64,000 nucleotides of DNA from Neoscytalidium dimidiatum (taxonomy: Eukaryota > Ascomycota > Dothideomycetes > Botryosphaeriales > Botryosphaeriaceae). This document shows, one piece after another, positions 1 through 11,520 of the stretch. A program made the translations under genes and the position numbers. Each line of letters begins with the position of its first letter. Within the stretch, counting starts at the first letter, position 1. The notes beneath the pieces are model-generated. The model had not been told where the DNA came from, did not search any database, and was given only the letters and a program-made list of their open reading frames with translations. The stretch covers positions 1,426,001 through 1,490,000 of the forward strand of contig CM074704.1 in the NCBI GenBank assembly GCA_037367355.1, read 5' to 3'.

Positions 1-376
1 GTAAACAGACGATTCGATAGAGAGGAGGTTTCGGTTGGCCGGCCTCGGTCGGGGTTTTACCCTCCGCCCGGCCGCTAGGGTTCCGCCGACGATACGCCGG
101 TGGCCTCCTCCTTACGATAGTCTCTGGCTACCTATCTATCTACGGTCCGGCGTTTGACACAAAGCTGATTATATGTAAAACCTACCTAGTAGACATATCG
201 TACAAAAGAGGGAGAATGAAGAGGAGACCCATCCATCGACACGTTCTCCTCTCTCCTTCCCTTGCCCAAAGGGCTGCCGTTCCGCATCCCACACCCATCC
301 CCCGACAAAAAATAAAAAACTCGCACCAATCAGTCTACCTGATACACACATACTTGTTCGAAAGATGAACCATAAA
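1..376. other. 3' flank of VPS10, no gene seen
   Basis: No conserved reading frame is visible on either strand. The stretch lies downstream of the VPS10 stop codon and probably holds its 3' UTR. It contains a short A-rich tract near 306-320. Confidence 0.5.
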
Positions 377-3300
377 TCACACGTCCTCCTCACTATCCTC
401 CCCCAGCAGCTCACCCTCATCCGGATCCACCACCGCGTAATCGCCACGGGCGAAAGAGCCCCTCGTCGTGTACGTGCGTCCGTAGTAACTGCCACCACCG
501 CCGCCGAACCTGCCGGACACGCTGCGCCACAGCGAACCCGCCAGGAGCGGCACGGCCGACAGCACCGCGACGAGCCCGGACACGGCGGCGACGGGCCACG
601 AGATCCAGCGGCTGCCGCTGTCGAAGCTGGGCTGCGAGTCGCCCAGCCGGATCTGGCCGAACTTGCCGTCCCAGTTGCGCCACACGTACCAACCAATAGC
701 GCCCGCGGCCGCGAACGGGATGACGACGGCGAAGAAGATGGCCACGCCCGAGGCGCCGTGCTTGCGTTTGTATTCCTCTTCCTTGTCCGGGCAAGGGCGA
801 GTGCCCGCTGTGAGGTCGAGCTCCTTGCCGCCCTGGCATGTCGTGAGCGGGATGCGGCGGTAGCCGGTAACGTGGTTGTATTCGATGACGTTGGGGTTCT
901 TGCAGACCGCGTCGTTGGGGACCGGATCAAGGCCGGGCACGAGCTTGCAGCTGCCGTCGTTTTCGTCGCGTTCGAAATTGTAATCACTATTACATCGGGA
1001 ATTAGGATCTGGCACGTTCAGGGTGATGAGGGATAACTTACCATTCGAAGTCAGCTCTTGTGCATGTGCAGTTCTTCTTAATGTCATGAAGTTTCTGGAT
1101 GTCATGTCCGTTCCAGCACTCCGCACCAAGCTTCTTCCTGTGGTATTGCGCGACGTGGCCAAACAGGCAGTTCTCTTCCTGCATAGGATGCTTGGGCTCC
1201 CAGAGATCGTAGTCTCCGCCCGTGGGGTCATCCTCATTGAGTTCGCAAATCCGGTCAAACAGCCCGGAGAAATCAAGATTGACGGTGATGAGGTTCTTGT
1301 TACTGCGGCCCCAGAGGAGGAAGTTCTTGGACGTGTCGCTGGGGACGGTCGATATCGAGTCGATGATCATCGGTGAGTCGGGGCTGAACTGGTACTTCTC
1401 CCATGTCTTACCCTCATCAAGGGAGTAGAAGACAGAATCCGTAGGCTCTCCCTCCTGAACGATGACTATGATGGAGCCCTGGTCACCGTATTCCCACATG
1501 AATGTTCCCTTCATCACTTCGTGCCAGGTGATACCGCCATCTCTCGTGACGAACGTGTTTCCTTCGCTGTGTCGGCCCAGGAATTCGCCAACGTTGCCAA
1601 CGCCCATCATGAGCCCGACAGCGGATGGTGAGGAGAAGGTATCCCGGGGATCTTTGCGCTCCGTGTAACCGTGGATATGGAGCGAACACTTGGCGAGCCC
1701 CTTACCAGTGCAAGGGTACTTTGCGCCGTCCGAATCTTTCTCAGGAGGCGGGATTAAAGCCCACTCCGCTCCGTCATTGTGCGTGATCATTGACTTGAGC
1801 TGCTTCTTGGCACCCTTGTCCACCTCGTCGGCATTTGCGACGATGTTTATCAAGGCTGCACCTTCCAACCCCTGCATCTTCTCGAAATCAACATATCCGT
1901 CCGCGTTGCGGTTCACCTTGGCGATGCTGAGAACATAGTCCGTGCCGTTGCTATTGCTCTTGAGAATGGAGCCGTACTCCTGATCACGCTCGTTGTTCAT
2001 CGTGACGTGCAGGAAAACGGCGTGGGTTGAACTGTCCAGAACCGTGTATGCCTGGCGGTGCTCAAGATTGAACTTGTGGGGGAACTGAGCTTCAGCGAAG
2101 GTCTTTCCATCGATGCTGACATCCACCTTGAGCCATTTGTGGTCTTCGGTCTTCTTCGCCACAACGATGAACTCTGCCATGGTGGCGAAATTGGCCACAT
2201 CTTCGTAGTGCACCTTCTTGGTCTCGAACCAATCCGTGCTAGACAGAAGTTGGAGAGGATTGGAGGTATCCTCACCGGCATACTGCTCACAGAAGACGAG
2301 TTGCTCGCTGCCTTCGCGCTCCTCCCTCCAAACGAATTGACACTTCTGGACGAACTCAAGCATGGGCTCCCAGCTACCCTCCATTCCACCTTTGGTGGAC
2401 TTGTAAGCAGCGTTGTGGCAGTCACTGCGAGAGCCATCACAATCCTCCGTGCCAGTCCAGAGAATCCATTCCTTTTCGTGAGGGTGAAATCCCATGGTCG
2501 GTGTTCTTTTCGCTGGGGGTTTCGGAGCATTGAAGCTGTGAATGCTATCCCCCAAGCCCCGATTCTTGGAGTAGTAGACCTTCTTGTCTGCGGTCAAGAA
2601 GTAGACGATGTCATTGAAGTACTGGTGAGGATAGATGGTAACGATGGGATCTTCAACCACTTTCTCCCATCTCTTCCCATGGTTGTGGGTGATCCATGCC
2701 GTCTGATCGTTATCCAACATGACGATTGTTTCATCACTCTCCTCGGTGTTCGCGGATTCAAGCCTTTCCAGGTAGTAGTACTCTCTGTAGTCGCCCGCTT
2801 CCTTGAAGCGGGTGAAAGTATGCTCGACCTTCCCGCTCGCCACAGGCTTCTTCGACTCCTCACACTTCCTCTCGACCGGTTCGTCCTTGACAACTCCATC
2901 CTTTTTGTCGCATTGGTTGCCTGGAATGAGGCGCCAGCCGGAGCTGCCCTTGAAAGTCTCGTCTCCTTCCTTGCATTGCCCATCGGGAACCAGTAGAGGA
3001 CCTTCCTGGACACATTTGCCGTCTTTGCGAACGAAATTGAAGTCGCATTCGTAATCCTCTACCGTGCACTTGCAGGTCTCCCATTTCGGCACAGGGTCCA
3101 CGAACTCGTCCAGAATGAAGCAGTCCGCGTCAGGCTTGCGCCTCCGGAAGGATTGCCTGCGTCCCATAATGCAGCCAGGCTTGCCGTCTTCAGTCTTGCG
3201 CGCGTGCCAGAGCTCGAAATCATCGTCCTTGCACTTGCGCTCGTGGATGCCCGCGAAATCCAGGGTGAAGATGCTCCACTCCTCCTTGGCTTTGTTGCTC

Positions 3301-4886
3301 GCAACAAGGACAAACTTGATGCCGGTAGAATCGGGGATCGTGGTAAGCTCGTGGACCAACACCTTTTCGGGGAGTTCCGTCGTTTTCCAGTCTTTGCCGT
3401 GATTGATGGAGTATTTGACTTTGTTCGTTTCCTCTCCGTCCTTGATGGCAACGAGAAGAGATCCCTTATCCCCAAACTCGTATTTGTGCGGTCCTTCCAG
3501 AGCTCTGTGCCAGGTGATACCCGCATCGTCCGAGGTCCAGAGATCTCCCTCGCTGTAAGGCTTGAGGACGTCGCCTGTGTTGCCAATAGCCATGACCAGG
3601 CCCGGTGCCGGACTCGAGAAAACCTTGCCACTGTTGTGTTGTTCCGTGTAAGAATGCACCTGGAGGATGTGGTCCTTTTCGGTCTTTAGATCCTGCCAGG
3701 TACGTCCATCGTCAAAGCTGATCTTAGAAGCGACCTTCTTCTTTTCAAAAAGAGGGTTCTTTTCGATGGCCTCCCAGTTCTTGACGACATTGACAAGGAT
3801 GACCCCTTGAATGTTGGTAAGCTTCTCGAAATCGACGAAGCCTTCACTGTTGCGATTTGTGTGGTCGATGTTCCGCGTGAAGTAAGTTCCATTCGAGTTG
3901 CTGGTAAAAAGGGTGCCCAGGTCGGTGAAAGAGGACGACATGACATCGACCTGGATGCTGTAATTTGTCGATTCCAGGATGGTGTACGCGTCCTCCTGGA
4001 GCTTGTTCTGGCCGAACTGGGCACGATGCCAAGTGCGTGTATCATCAGTCACGTATAGTGCCATCTCATCAGTACCTTCGGACTTTGCAGCAGCGACTAT
4101 GTAGCCCTTGGCGGAGGCCAAATGCGCAACGCCGGCGACGGTGCGGCCATCTGACAGAGGAGGCTCGAAAACATCCTCTCCAAAGTTATCGGTGATGATC
4201 AGGCGATAATCCTTGCGTTGCTTCGAGAACTTGCCCTCGGTGACGCAAAGAACGCGGTTCTTGTCGGTGGTGGAGTCGCCGGTGGTGAAGACGTCGGTGC
4301 TTCGTGCCCACATGCAAACCTTGCGCGAGTCAACGAGCGGCTTGAAGTGCTCGAAGCCATTCGTGGTGTACCAGGTCTGCAACTCTTGTAAGTGGATGGC
4401 GCATACAGTAAACGGGGCTCAGCGCACCTTTCCGACGCAGCCTCCGAACCAATCGCATCTGTCTGCGCCATGGAAGAGGACCCTTTCAGGGTCGTCGGTG
4501 TGCCAGCCGATGGGCGAGTGAGGGCTAGCGGCGGCATCGGTCTCGAAGACGCGCCATGTCTCTCCCTGGTCTTTGGTGTACCAGTGCTTTGTGTCCTTGC
4601 CTAATGCCACGGCAACCTTGTTGTTGTAGGGGTGATGGATGATGCCAGCGACCTGGTTCTCCCCGAGCGGCTTCTTGATCTGCTCCCACTCCAGGCCGGC
4701 GTTTGTTGTCCGCCACACCTTGCTGTTGCCATACTCGATTGCGAGGGCGGTCTCGGTGTCGTCGAAGAAGAAAAGGCCAGTTGGCGGTGTCTCGAATTTC
4801 TGCTTCTTGATAATCGGCTCGTCGGACTTGGCGGCGGCGCCGATAGCCAGCAGCGCGCTGAGCCACACGGCTTTGGCGATTATCAT
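377..4886 (-). CDS. VPS10: Vacuolar protein sorting/targeting receptor Vps10 (sortilin family)
   Basis: Type I membrane receptor that carries vacuolar hydrolases such as carboxypeptidase Y from the late Golgi to the endosome (family knowledge). The model has three exons: 4886-4428, 4376-1042 and 986-377, giving 1467 aa, which is normal for fungal Vps10. The N-terminus is a signal peptide (hydrophobic residues about 4-19, then AAAKSDEP). Two tandem VPS10 domains follow, each with Asp-box repeats (e.g. SDDAGITWH, TRDGGITWH) and a Cys-rich 10CC-like module. A transmembrane helix lies in the segment beginning GVAIFFAVVIPF. The cytosolic tail holds a second hydrophobic stretch and an acidic end (GEDSEEDV). 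The second intron uses donor GTAAGT and branch CTAAT; its acceptor restores the motif FECDYNF, which matches FECDFNF-like sequence in the first repeat. Its start region faces the acetyltransferase-like gene in a divergent arrangement. Confidence 0.95.
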
Positions 4887-5688
4887 GATGGCATCGGGGT
4901 CGGGAGGAGGTGGAGGGGCTGGAAGTGAGCAAGAGGAAAGGTGTTGTTCGGAGCAGGAGGCGCCTGGAGCTGTGAGCTTGACGCCGGTAGCCTAGCGCGA
5001 ATTCGCCTTCGTCCTTCAGCCTCAGGCTGACGTCGCCCGGGGCGGAGGGGGATGGGCTCGCACGGGCCGCTTGAGACGCAGAGACAGCTCCGGTTGCAGG
5101 CGCAGCTCCTTGCGACCCGAAACTCTGTCCAAACCTACCACCACCACCACCACCACCACCACCAGAACAACTCGCTCCTCGCCTCTCGCGGCCGCTTTGC
5201 AGAGGGCCGACCTTCCTCGATGGCGAACGGTCGAAGCGTCGCTTCGTGCGGCGGCTAATGGCAGCCGTCAGCGAGCCACCATGCAGGGGCTCGATTGGGA
5301 GGCGTTAGGCGGGGCGGCGGCCACCCAGCCGTCGCTACCAGCCGGTGTGGGCGTGGGCTTGGGTGGGCCAGAGGCCTGCGACTGCGACGCGAATCTTCGC
5401 ACATCGTCGCCTCAGTCCCGCTCGCTGAAGTTTCACTTGCGACCCTGGCTCCACCACCTGACGCCGCCACCCTTTCGGTTCCCTCTATTCCCATCGGGCT
5501 CTGCTGTCGGATCCCTTCTTTGCGCAGTGCAGGGCAAGCTGTTGGGATGCGTGGGGGAGGGAACTTCGCCTGCCAGTCTCTCTCTCTTTTTCCTTTGCTG
5601 CCGGCAAGGTCCCTCGTTCGTGTTCCGTCATTTCGTCAGCTTCACGTGCGCCTCCTGCGTTGGGGACCACAGTTGTAGCGTATCCGCT
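4887..5688. other. Divergent upstream region between VPS10 and the acyltransferase gene
   Basis: About 800 bp separate the two start codons and probably hold both promoters. The right part is open in frame with the downstream gene, includes an in-frame ATG at 5281, and carries a CCA trinucleotide tract. No conserved protein sequence is seen in that open stretch, so I treat it as leader rather than coding sequence. Confidence 0.45.
5137..5164 (+). repeat. (ACC)n microsatellite
   Basis: About nine consecutive ACC units in the leader of the acyltransferase-like gene. If translated in the open frame they would give a poly-Thr run. Confidence 0.9.
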
Positions 5689-7410
5689 ATGGAGCAAGAG
5701 AGCCGTCAGGACCATTGGCTCGGCCGCTACGCAAATGACTACCATGCCTGGCATCCCGCTCGACACGCCGGTAGACGCGCCTACCAGCGGCCGCTGGGCC
5801 TCATCGAGACGGGCTTCGACAACGACGGAGCTTTCTACGGAGGTAGAGCAGATGTCAATACCATCCTCTCCCTTGAAGTGCGGAGCATCTTGACCCGCGA
5901 GCAGCTCCGTAAAAGAGTCCTCCTTGCTTGGGCTAATCTTCGCCTCCATCACATTCTGCTCATGTCGACGGTCATTCGGGATCCCATCTCAGACCGCAGA
6001 CATTTCAGCCTGGGCCTGCCTCAAAATGACGCCGAGGTCCTGAGGAACGCTTCAGACACCATTGTGTTCCTGGAAGACTACTACGACAAAGTCGACGTCG
6101 ATGATTGGTACAAGCACATTACCAACACGGGAAGAGTGATCGACTCAGACAAGACTCTCTCTCGACTCTTCATCCATCCAGTTTCTGCGATATCAGACGA
6201 CACCTTCCAGTTAACCCTCACGTTGGTGTGTGCTCATGAGATCTGCGACGGCCTGGTGGTCCTTTACAACTGGGAGCCACATTTCCTCGGACTTTTGAAC
6301 GAGCCGGAACAAGAGCTTCTGAAGAGCGTCGAGCTGGAGAGATCGCCTGGTCGCCTATGGAGTCGTTTGCCGCGAGCGCAAGAAGATTTGTATCCACTCG
6401 TTCAAGGCAGCGTAGCACGACGAAGGTGGTTCTGGGCTGTCATGAGGATCCTTCGTCACGTCCGGAAGCCGCCCCCGACGGGATTCACCAACCCGTTGCG
6501 GCGGAAGAACCGGCGGGAGGAGGCAACGTCGATGCCGCCAAAGTATGCCCAGGTATTGGACTACTCAGAGAGCCACAAGCCACCCATGAACAGCTTCAAC
6601 ATAAAAGCCGAGCTATCGAAAGAGGCCACGACCCGTCTTGAGCGACTTGCAACATCAGTTGGCGCTTCCATCGGCGCAGCGTGCTTCGCCCTCACCGCCA
6701 TGTCGATGATGGAGATCGAAGAAGCTAGGGACCCATCCACGCGCCTGTCCGAACGCTTGCCGTATGTTGGATCGTTCCCGATCAACCCCCGGCCGTTCTT
6801 TGGCTTTGATGGACCGCCAGACTCGTGTATGCTCACCTTCAGTGACGGAATATGGCTGCCTTTCTTGCCTTCGGATTTGCCTGTGGAGGGGAGATTCAGG
6901 CTGCTGGTTCGTCAAGCGCACAAGCAGCTGCGCAAGTACCAGAAAAGGCTTCGGACCGAGAAGTTGAAAGGAGGCTTTGACCCCACTGACCCAGCTCGCA
7001 TCGTCGCATCAAGCTACCTCCTGTCCGTGGAGAGGTCCGAAGCCATGAAACCTGCACGTCTCAAGACCGGTGCCAACCCTCAAGGCTCCTACCCCGCCAA
7101 CTTCTCATGGAGGATGGCAACCTGTGGTGTGAGTTCTGTCGGGTCGATAAAGAGTTTCCTGGCCAGAGGGAAGTACAGCCTCGACGACGATACCGTGAAG
7201 AGGAACGGGCTTGCCGCAGATCTGTACACTTTTGACCGAACGGGTGTGAGAGCACGCGATTTTGAGTTCTTGGTGGCTTGCTGGGGGACAGAGGATGGAA
7301 TGCGGTTCAGCGTTTCCTACGATGGTAACGCGATTGATGAACACAGTGCTCAGGCTTGGAAGACCACCATGGAGAAGATGTTCGAGACCGATGTCAAGCC
7401 AAGGCTTTGA
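5689..7410 (+). CDS. Condensation-domain / alcohol acetyltransferase-like protein
   Basis: Predicted 573-aa, intronless, CoA-dependent acyltransferase-fold protein. The main sign is the active-site-like motif HEICDG at about residues 183-188, corresponding to the HxxxDG signature of condensation domains and alcohol acetyltransferases; the catalytic His and Asp are present. The N-terminal start HWLGRYANDYH... resembles the opening of fungal proteins in this superfamily. The middle holds the segment FNIKAELSKEATTRL, typical of the second lobe. The C-terminal DFEFLVACWGTEDGMRFSVSYD resembles the closing beta region of the fold. I chose the ATG at 5689 because conservation seems to begin there; the frame is open further upstream with another ATG at 5281. 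Substrate unknown; nothing nearby looks like a biosynthetic cluster. Confidence 0.75.
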   Translation: MEQESRQDHWLGRYANDYHAWHPARHAGRRAYQRPLGLIETGFDNDGAFYGGRADVNTILSLEVRSILTREQLRKRVLLAWANLRLHHILLMSTVIRDPISDRRHFSLGLPQNDAEVLRNASDTIVFLEDYYDKVDVDDWYKHITNTGRVIDSDKTLSRLFIHPVSAISDDTFQLTLTLVCAHEICDGLVVLYNWEPHFLGLLNEPEQELLKSVELERSPGRLWSRLPRAQEDLYPLVQGSVARRRWFWAVMRILRHVRKPPPTGFTNPLRRKNRREEATSMPPKYAQVLDYSESHKPPMNSFNIKAELSKEATTRLERLATSVGASIGAACFALTAMSMMEIEEARDPSTRLSERLPYVGSFPINPRPFFGFDGPPDSCMLTFSDGIWLPFLPSDLPVEGRFRLLVRQAHKQLRKYQKRLRTEKLKGGFDPTDPARIVASSYLLSVERSEAMKPARLKTGANPQGSYPANFSWRMATCGVSSVGSIKSFLARGKYSLDDDTVKRNGLAADLYTFDRTGVRARDFEFLVACWGTEDGMRFSVSYDGNAIDEHSAQAWKTTMEKMFETDVKPRL

Positions 7411-8590
7411 AGGGTACACAAAGCGCCGCATGAGGCTGGCTGATGGATGCTTGGCTATCTGCCACAGGGGAGACGATGGTTAGCGGCGTAGAAAATACAC
7501 TTTCGAGTATCAACTTGCGGATGCATGCAGACGGCGGCTGAGGTACGCAGGCGTGACCCCTACAGGGGATTTAAGCTCCGTCAGCAACGACTAAGCTCCT
7601 CGCATCATTCTCACATGGCGGCAACACGACAACGTAGGTTGTTTATATGCAGGCTTCGAACTCAGCCCCGTTCTCGCAGCTGCACACCTACCTTATATCT
7701 TTCCATGTGCAGACGATCCTGTGAACGCTCCGAGGGCACGGGTTGAGGCTGAAGTTTGGGGCTGAGGTGATATCCAGAGCAGCCGGGCGGGGAGATGGGC
7801 GGTAGCGACGGCACGGACAAGGAACAAAAGAGCCTGTCAGAAACGCCAAGTGGCCGTAGCGCTGATGCTTTTATTTTTTTGGTGGGTGGGGGAAAGACCT
7901 CGCCCTCAGCCCCCCAAACGATGCATTGACCACAGCCGGGAGGAACTGATGTCACAGGCGGGCGCGAGGGCAAGCATCGGCTCGGTGCGGACAGAACCTG
8001 TGGTGAGCTGCGGGTGCAGTCATGCGCCAGAGCCACCGCCAAAGGCGTTTGTAAAAAAGGAAAAAAAAAAAAAAAGGGAGGCCACATGGAGGAGAGGAAG
8101 AGGGGAGGGGGGCCCGCGCCTACTGGAGCCCGATCGGGCAACCAAGTGGTCGGCGCTGGGCCATCTAGCGACCGCGATCACCATGGATTGTCGGCACGGG
8201 AGCCCTGCCTGCTGACGTTCTCACCTGTCCAGCCCTGCGAGCCGACGCCTCTCACGCACCGTCATGGCGGTTCGCGCCTGGCTGGGTATTGCTCCTACGC
8301 TGCCTTCTCGGGGCCGATGTTGCGCAGGCAGAACCCGCAGAACCGCTGGGGCGGTGGATCTTGTGCGACGCGAGAGAGCTGCCGTTGCGCGTGTGCAGAG
8401 TATAAACTCCAGCCCGCGCGCTTGCCTCGTGTGCATTTCGCAGCTCAGGCCCAAACCAAGTCTTATCGTCTATCGAACAACCGGATCGATCGAACACGAA
8501 CCTTGCCCGTCGCCATCCCCCTAAACCTTATCCCTAGATAGAACCCCGCGCTCCGTCTCCCGCCTCTCTGCCCGCTCCGGCAATCCCCGC
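7411..8590. other. Intergenic, no gene seen
   Basis: Only short unconserved frames are present. Contains T- and A-homopolymers (near 7868 and 8061) and the probable promoter of the downstream hydrolase gene. Confidence 0.5.
8401..8406 (+). promoter_or_regulatory. TATA-like box
   Basis: TATAAA lies about 190 bp upstream of the predicted ATG of the alpha/beta-hydrolase-like gene, in otherwise GC-rich sequence. The transcription start is not known. Confidence 0.35.
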
Positions 8591-10084
8591 ATGTGTTGGA
8601 TCCGGGAAAAGGGCGAAAGCCCATCGCCAAAAGTCAACGGCGTCTCGCCGAAGCTGAAGATGCTGCGCGCCGCAACCGTCAAGCTCCTGCCCTCGCAAAT
8701 CGGCGATACTCACGCCAAACGTGCCGGTCCCCTTCCCTACACCTCGGACCCGGTGCGGCTCATCTGGAGCGATCTCAGGCTCCTGTTCAAGCTCATCTAC
8801 CTTTTGCCCTTTCTGTTCTTGCCATGGGCGAAGAGGCATGGAGACGAGATCTACCCGGACCTCGGCAACGGCATCCAACTCAGCTGGCAGATCACCCTCA
8901 CTATCTACCAAGTCCTGTTCATACTTTCGCTTCCTTTCTGTCTTGTCCTCCCCCTAGGATGGTTTCTCATCTACGCCGCCTTCGCAATTCTCCTTTGCGT
9001 CCCCATCTGGATGATCGTGAACGGCAGGAAGCACGAGGTTCATTCCCACCCGAACATCGCTTCCGAGCTCGAGCATCCCGACGAGTACTGGATCTTCGTC
9101 AACGGCGTTGCCGTAGGGTGAGTCTCCCACGAATCTTTCCCGGCCCTTCTGCCGAATGCCTGGCAGCAACGTCATGAGCGTACTGACTGTGGATCCCCGC
9201 CGTTCAGGAGGTACTGGCTGCAAGCGAACCTGGACAGGCTGGCCAGGGTATTCGGCCGGCCGGTCACGGGCATCCACAACAAGACCAACGGGCTGATCTT
9301 CGACCTGGTGCAATGCATGATCGAGCGCAACCTCAACTACTCGACCCAGGACATCCGCGACGCCTACAAGCTCGTCAAGGAGGCCCTCATGGACGACCAC
9401 CGCAAGAAGGTCGTGCTCCTGCTCCACAGCCAGGGCGGCATCCAGGGCAGCCTGATGATCGACTGGCTGCTCGCCGAGCTGCCCGAGGACATCCTCCGCA
9501 AGCTCGAGGTCTACACCTTTGGCAACGCTGCCAATCACTTCAACAATCCGCACAAGAACTACCCCGACCCGAAAGGGGACGAGCGAGGCGACGGTCCCGC
9601 CGGTTCGGAGAAAGCCATCCGTTACATCGAGCATTACGCCAACGACGAGGACATGGTCGCCAAGTGGGGGGTGCTTCATTTCACCCACGTGCCCAACCGC
9701 TTCATGGGTCGCATCTTCACCCGCAAGGCTACCGGCCACCTGCTCAACCAGCACTACCTGAACTACATGTTCCCATTGGGCCCGGACAACCGAGCCCTCG
9801 ATAGGAACGAGTTCATGGAAACTGAGGTCGATTTGGAGGGCGGAGACGATTTCGATAGGGAGGGTCTGGAAGAGAGCTTGTGCGATCTCCTAAGCGGCGA
9901 TTCTGATTCCGATTCCAGCGTCTCTGAGGAGAAGGCCATTGTTGACGATATGAACAGCCCTGTAGTTCCCATTTCTCATGCTCACTCGTCGCCGACCGGC
10001 TCGCGCCACGTGCCCAAAACTCCGAAAGTCAAGGACTTCAGTCGCCTGTGGCAGTACAGGAACGGGCGCTCGCCGAGGGAGTGA
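8591..10084 (+). CDS. Membrane-associated alpha/beta-hydrolase-like protein
   Basis: Two exons, 8591-9117 and 9208-10084, joined over a 90-bp GTGAGT...CAG intron that makes a Gly codon; 467 aa. The N-terminal third has hydrophobic segments (LLFKLIYLLPFLFLP, then a long stretch from TIYQVLFILSLPFCLVL to LLCVPIWMIV), suggesting membrane attachment. The second half carries LLLHSQGG, a nucleophile-elbow-like GxSxG variant (H-S-Q-G-G), preceded by VVLLLHSQ as a beta strand. A downstream His-rich region (YIEHYANDED and GVLHFTHVPNRFMG) could supply the remaining triad residues. The C-terminal tail is acidic and Ser-rich (SGDSDSDSSVSEEK). I know such proteins from fungal genomes only as uncharacterised. 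The start could also be the ATG at 8660. Confidence 0.75.
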
Positions 10085-10402
10085 ATGAGGGACGACTGGC
10101 AAGATTTTATACTCCTGGCGTTTGGCACATTCTACCACGTCGCTGGGCGTTGGAAGTTAGAAAAAAGGACGGGCCTGTCTTAACGGCTCTGGGCCTCTTC
10201 ATTAGCAGGGCGTTTTGCAAGTTTGGGTCACCTTTCGGTAGACGGATTTCTCGAAGTAATTCAATTGGTCACGATGGGGATATCTCGGATTTCGATGACT
10301 AGTATTGTTCGTGGATCTATGTAACAGGCGGATTATTGCTAGATGACCATTCTATCGATGGTAAATTCTCTACGCCTTCTGGGAAACGATCCCTGTGTGG
10401 GA
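10085..10402. other. Short gap between convergent genes
   Basis: 3' ends of the hydrolase-like gene and ATP4 face each other here. AT-rich and probably UTR sequence; nothing else seen. Confidence 0.5.
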
Positions 10403-11307
10403 TTAGTACGGCTGTAAAAACGTCTCACGTTCCGACCACGTCAACTTACTCTCGACATCGGCGACGCTCTGGTCCAAGATCTGCTTGAGGGTCTTGGGGT
10501 TCTCAAGCTCCTTCTCGATCTTGGCAATGATGGTATCGGCAAGCTCCTTCTGCTGCCTCTGCTTGACCTGGCCCTCGTAGCGGACCCATGAGTCCAGAAC
10601 CGTCTTTGCCTCGTGAGCGAGGGCGGTCTTCTGCTCCAGCTCGTAGGCCTGAGCCTCGAGCCTGGCGGTTTCCTGCACCACGTTTGTCAGGCTCCTCTCG
10701 GCCCAGCGGAAATCGGAACGCGCCCAAAATAAAATATCGAAAAAAAAAGGGATGCACCGGGCTCATACCTTCGAAACCTCGAAGAGCGACTTGGTGATGT
10801 CGATGACACCGCTCAGGTCCTTGACGCTCTCAATGCGCTTCTGGACGGCCTGGGTGTGCTCCTGGCGCGCCGAGTTCAGGATGTTCTTGACCTTGTTGTT
10901 CTGGCCCTCGGCCCACTCTTTGTACATGGGGCCACCGTACTTGGCGAGCGCGGTGAAGACAGTGAGGAGGGACAGCATGACGATGGATTCCTCGTTGACA
11001 ACGTAGAGCTCATTGCTGATGGCGGCGGCGGACAGACCGGCACCGGCAGAGAGGATGGCCGCCTTGGAGACGAGGCTGTTGCCAGGCAGCGAGTCGAGGA
11101 TGGACTGAGCCTTCTTCTTAGGGTCCTCGGAGGGCACGTTGGAGGCAGAGCGGGCCTGGGCGAACGCAGGAAGGGCGCGGACGGGGACGGTTGGGCGGAG
11201 GCGGGCAGCGCCTGTACGCGGGTCAGTTCTGGCGCGTCAATCGCCTCGGCAACTCGTCGCTCGGGCTCCGACTTACCAACGGCGCTCCTGGCGAGACGCG
11301 AAGCCAT
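10403..11307 (-). CDS. ATP4: Mitochondrial F1Fo-ATP synthase subunit 4 (subunit b)
   Basis: Peripheral-stalk subunit linking F1 to the Fo membrane sector in the inner mitochondrial membrane (family knowledge). Three exons: 11307-11277, 11211-10769 and 10672-10403, total 247 aa, the usual length. Exon 1 encodes only MASRLARSAV plus one base and starts an Arg-rich, acid-free mitochondrial presequence continuing AARLRPTVPVRALPAF. Conserved blocks follow: KKAQSILDSLPGNSLVSKA, the hydrophobic hairpin (AILSAGAGLSAAAISNELYV ... SLLTVFTALAKYGG) and a long amphipathic helical stalk. The last junction gives VSK-ETARLEAQ, which matches the family; the acceptor used is GTGCAG. Ends WSERETFLQPY. Confidence 0.95.
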
Positions 11308-11520
11308 TGTTGCGGATGGGAGCGGAGAGGTGATTGACGGCTTGACGTTAGTTGAGGAGCTCGGTATTGGAGGTTGCAAAGACCTGAGGATTGGCCTTGG
11401 CACCGGCGCCGGTTAGCGTCCGACCGCGTGCCAGTGCCTCGTAACTTTTTTTTTTGAACGGGCCGCCAGCGCGACCGCCTGCCTGAACAACAGCTCGCCG
11501 CGCGCGTCACATATCTCGAA

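Noticed and set aside
5689..10084. Acyltransferase plus hydrolase as a small biosynthetic cluster
   Set aside because: No backbone synthase, oxygenase or regulator is nearby, and the surrounding genes are housekeeping.
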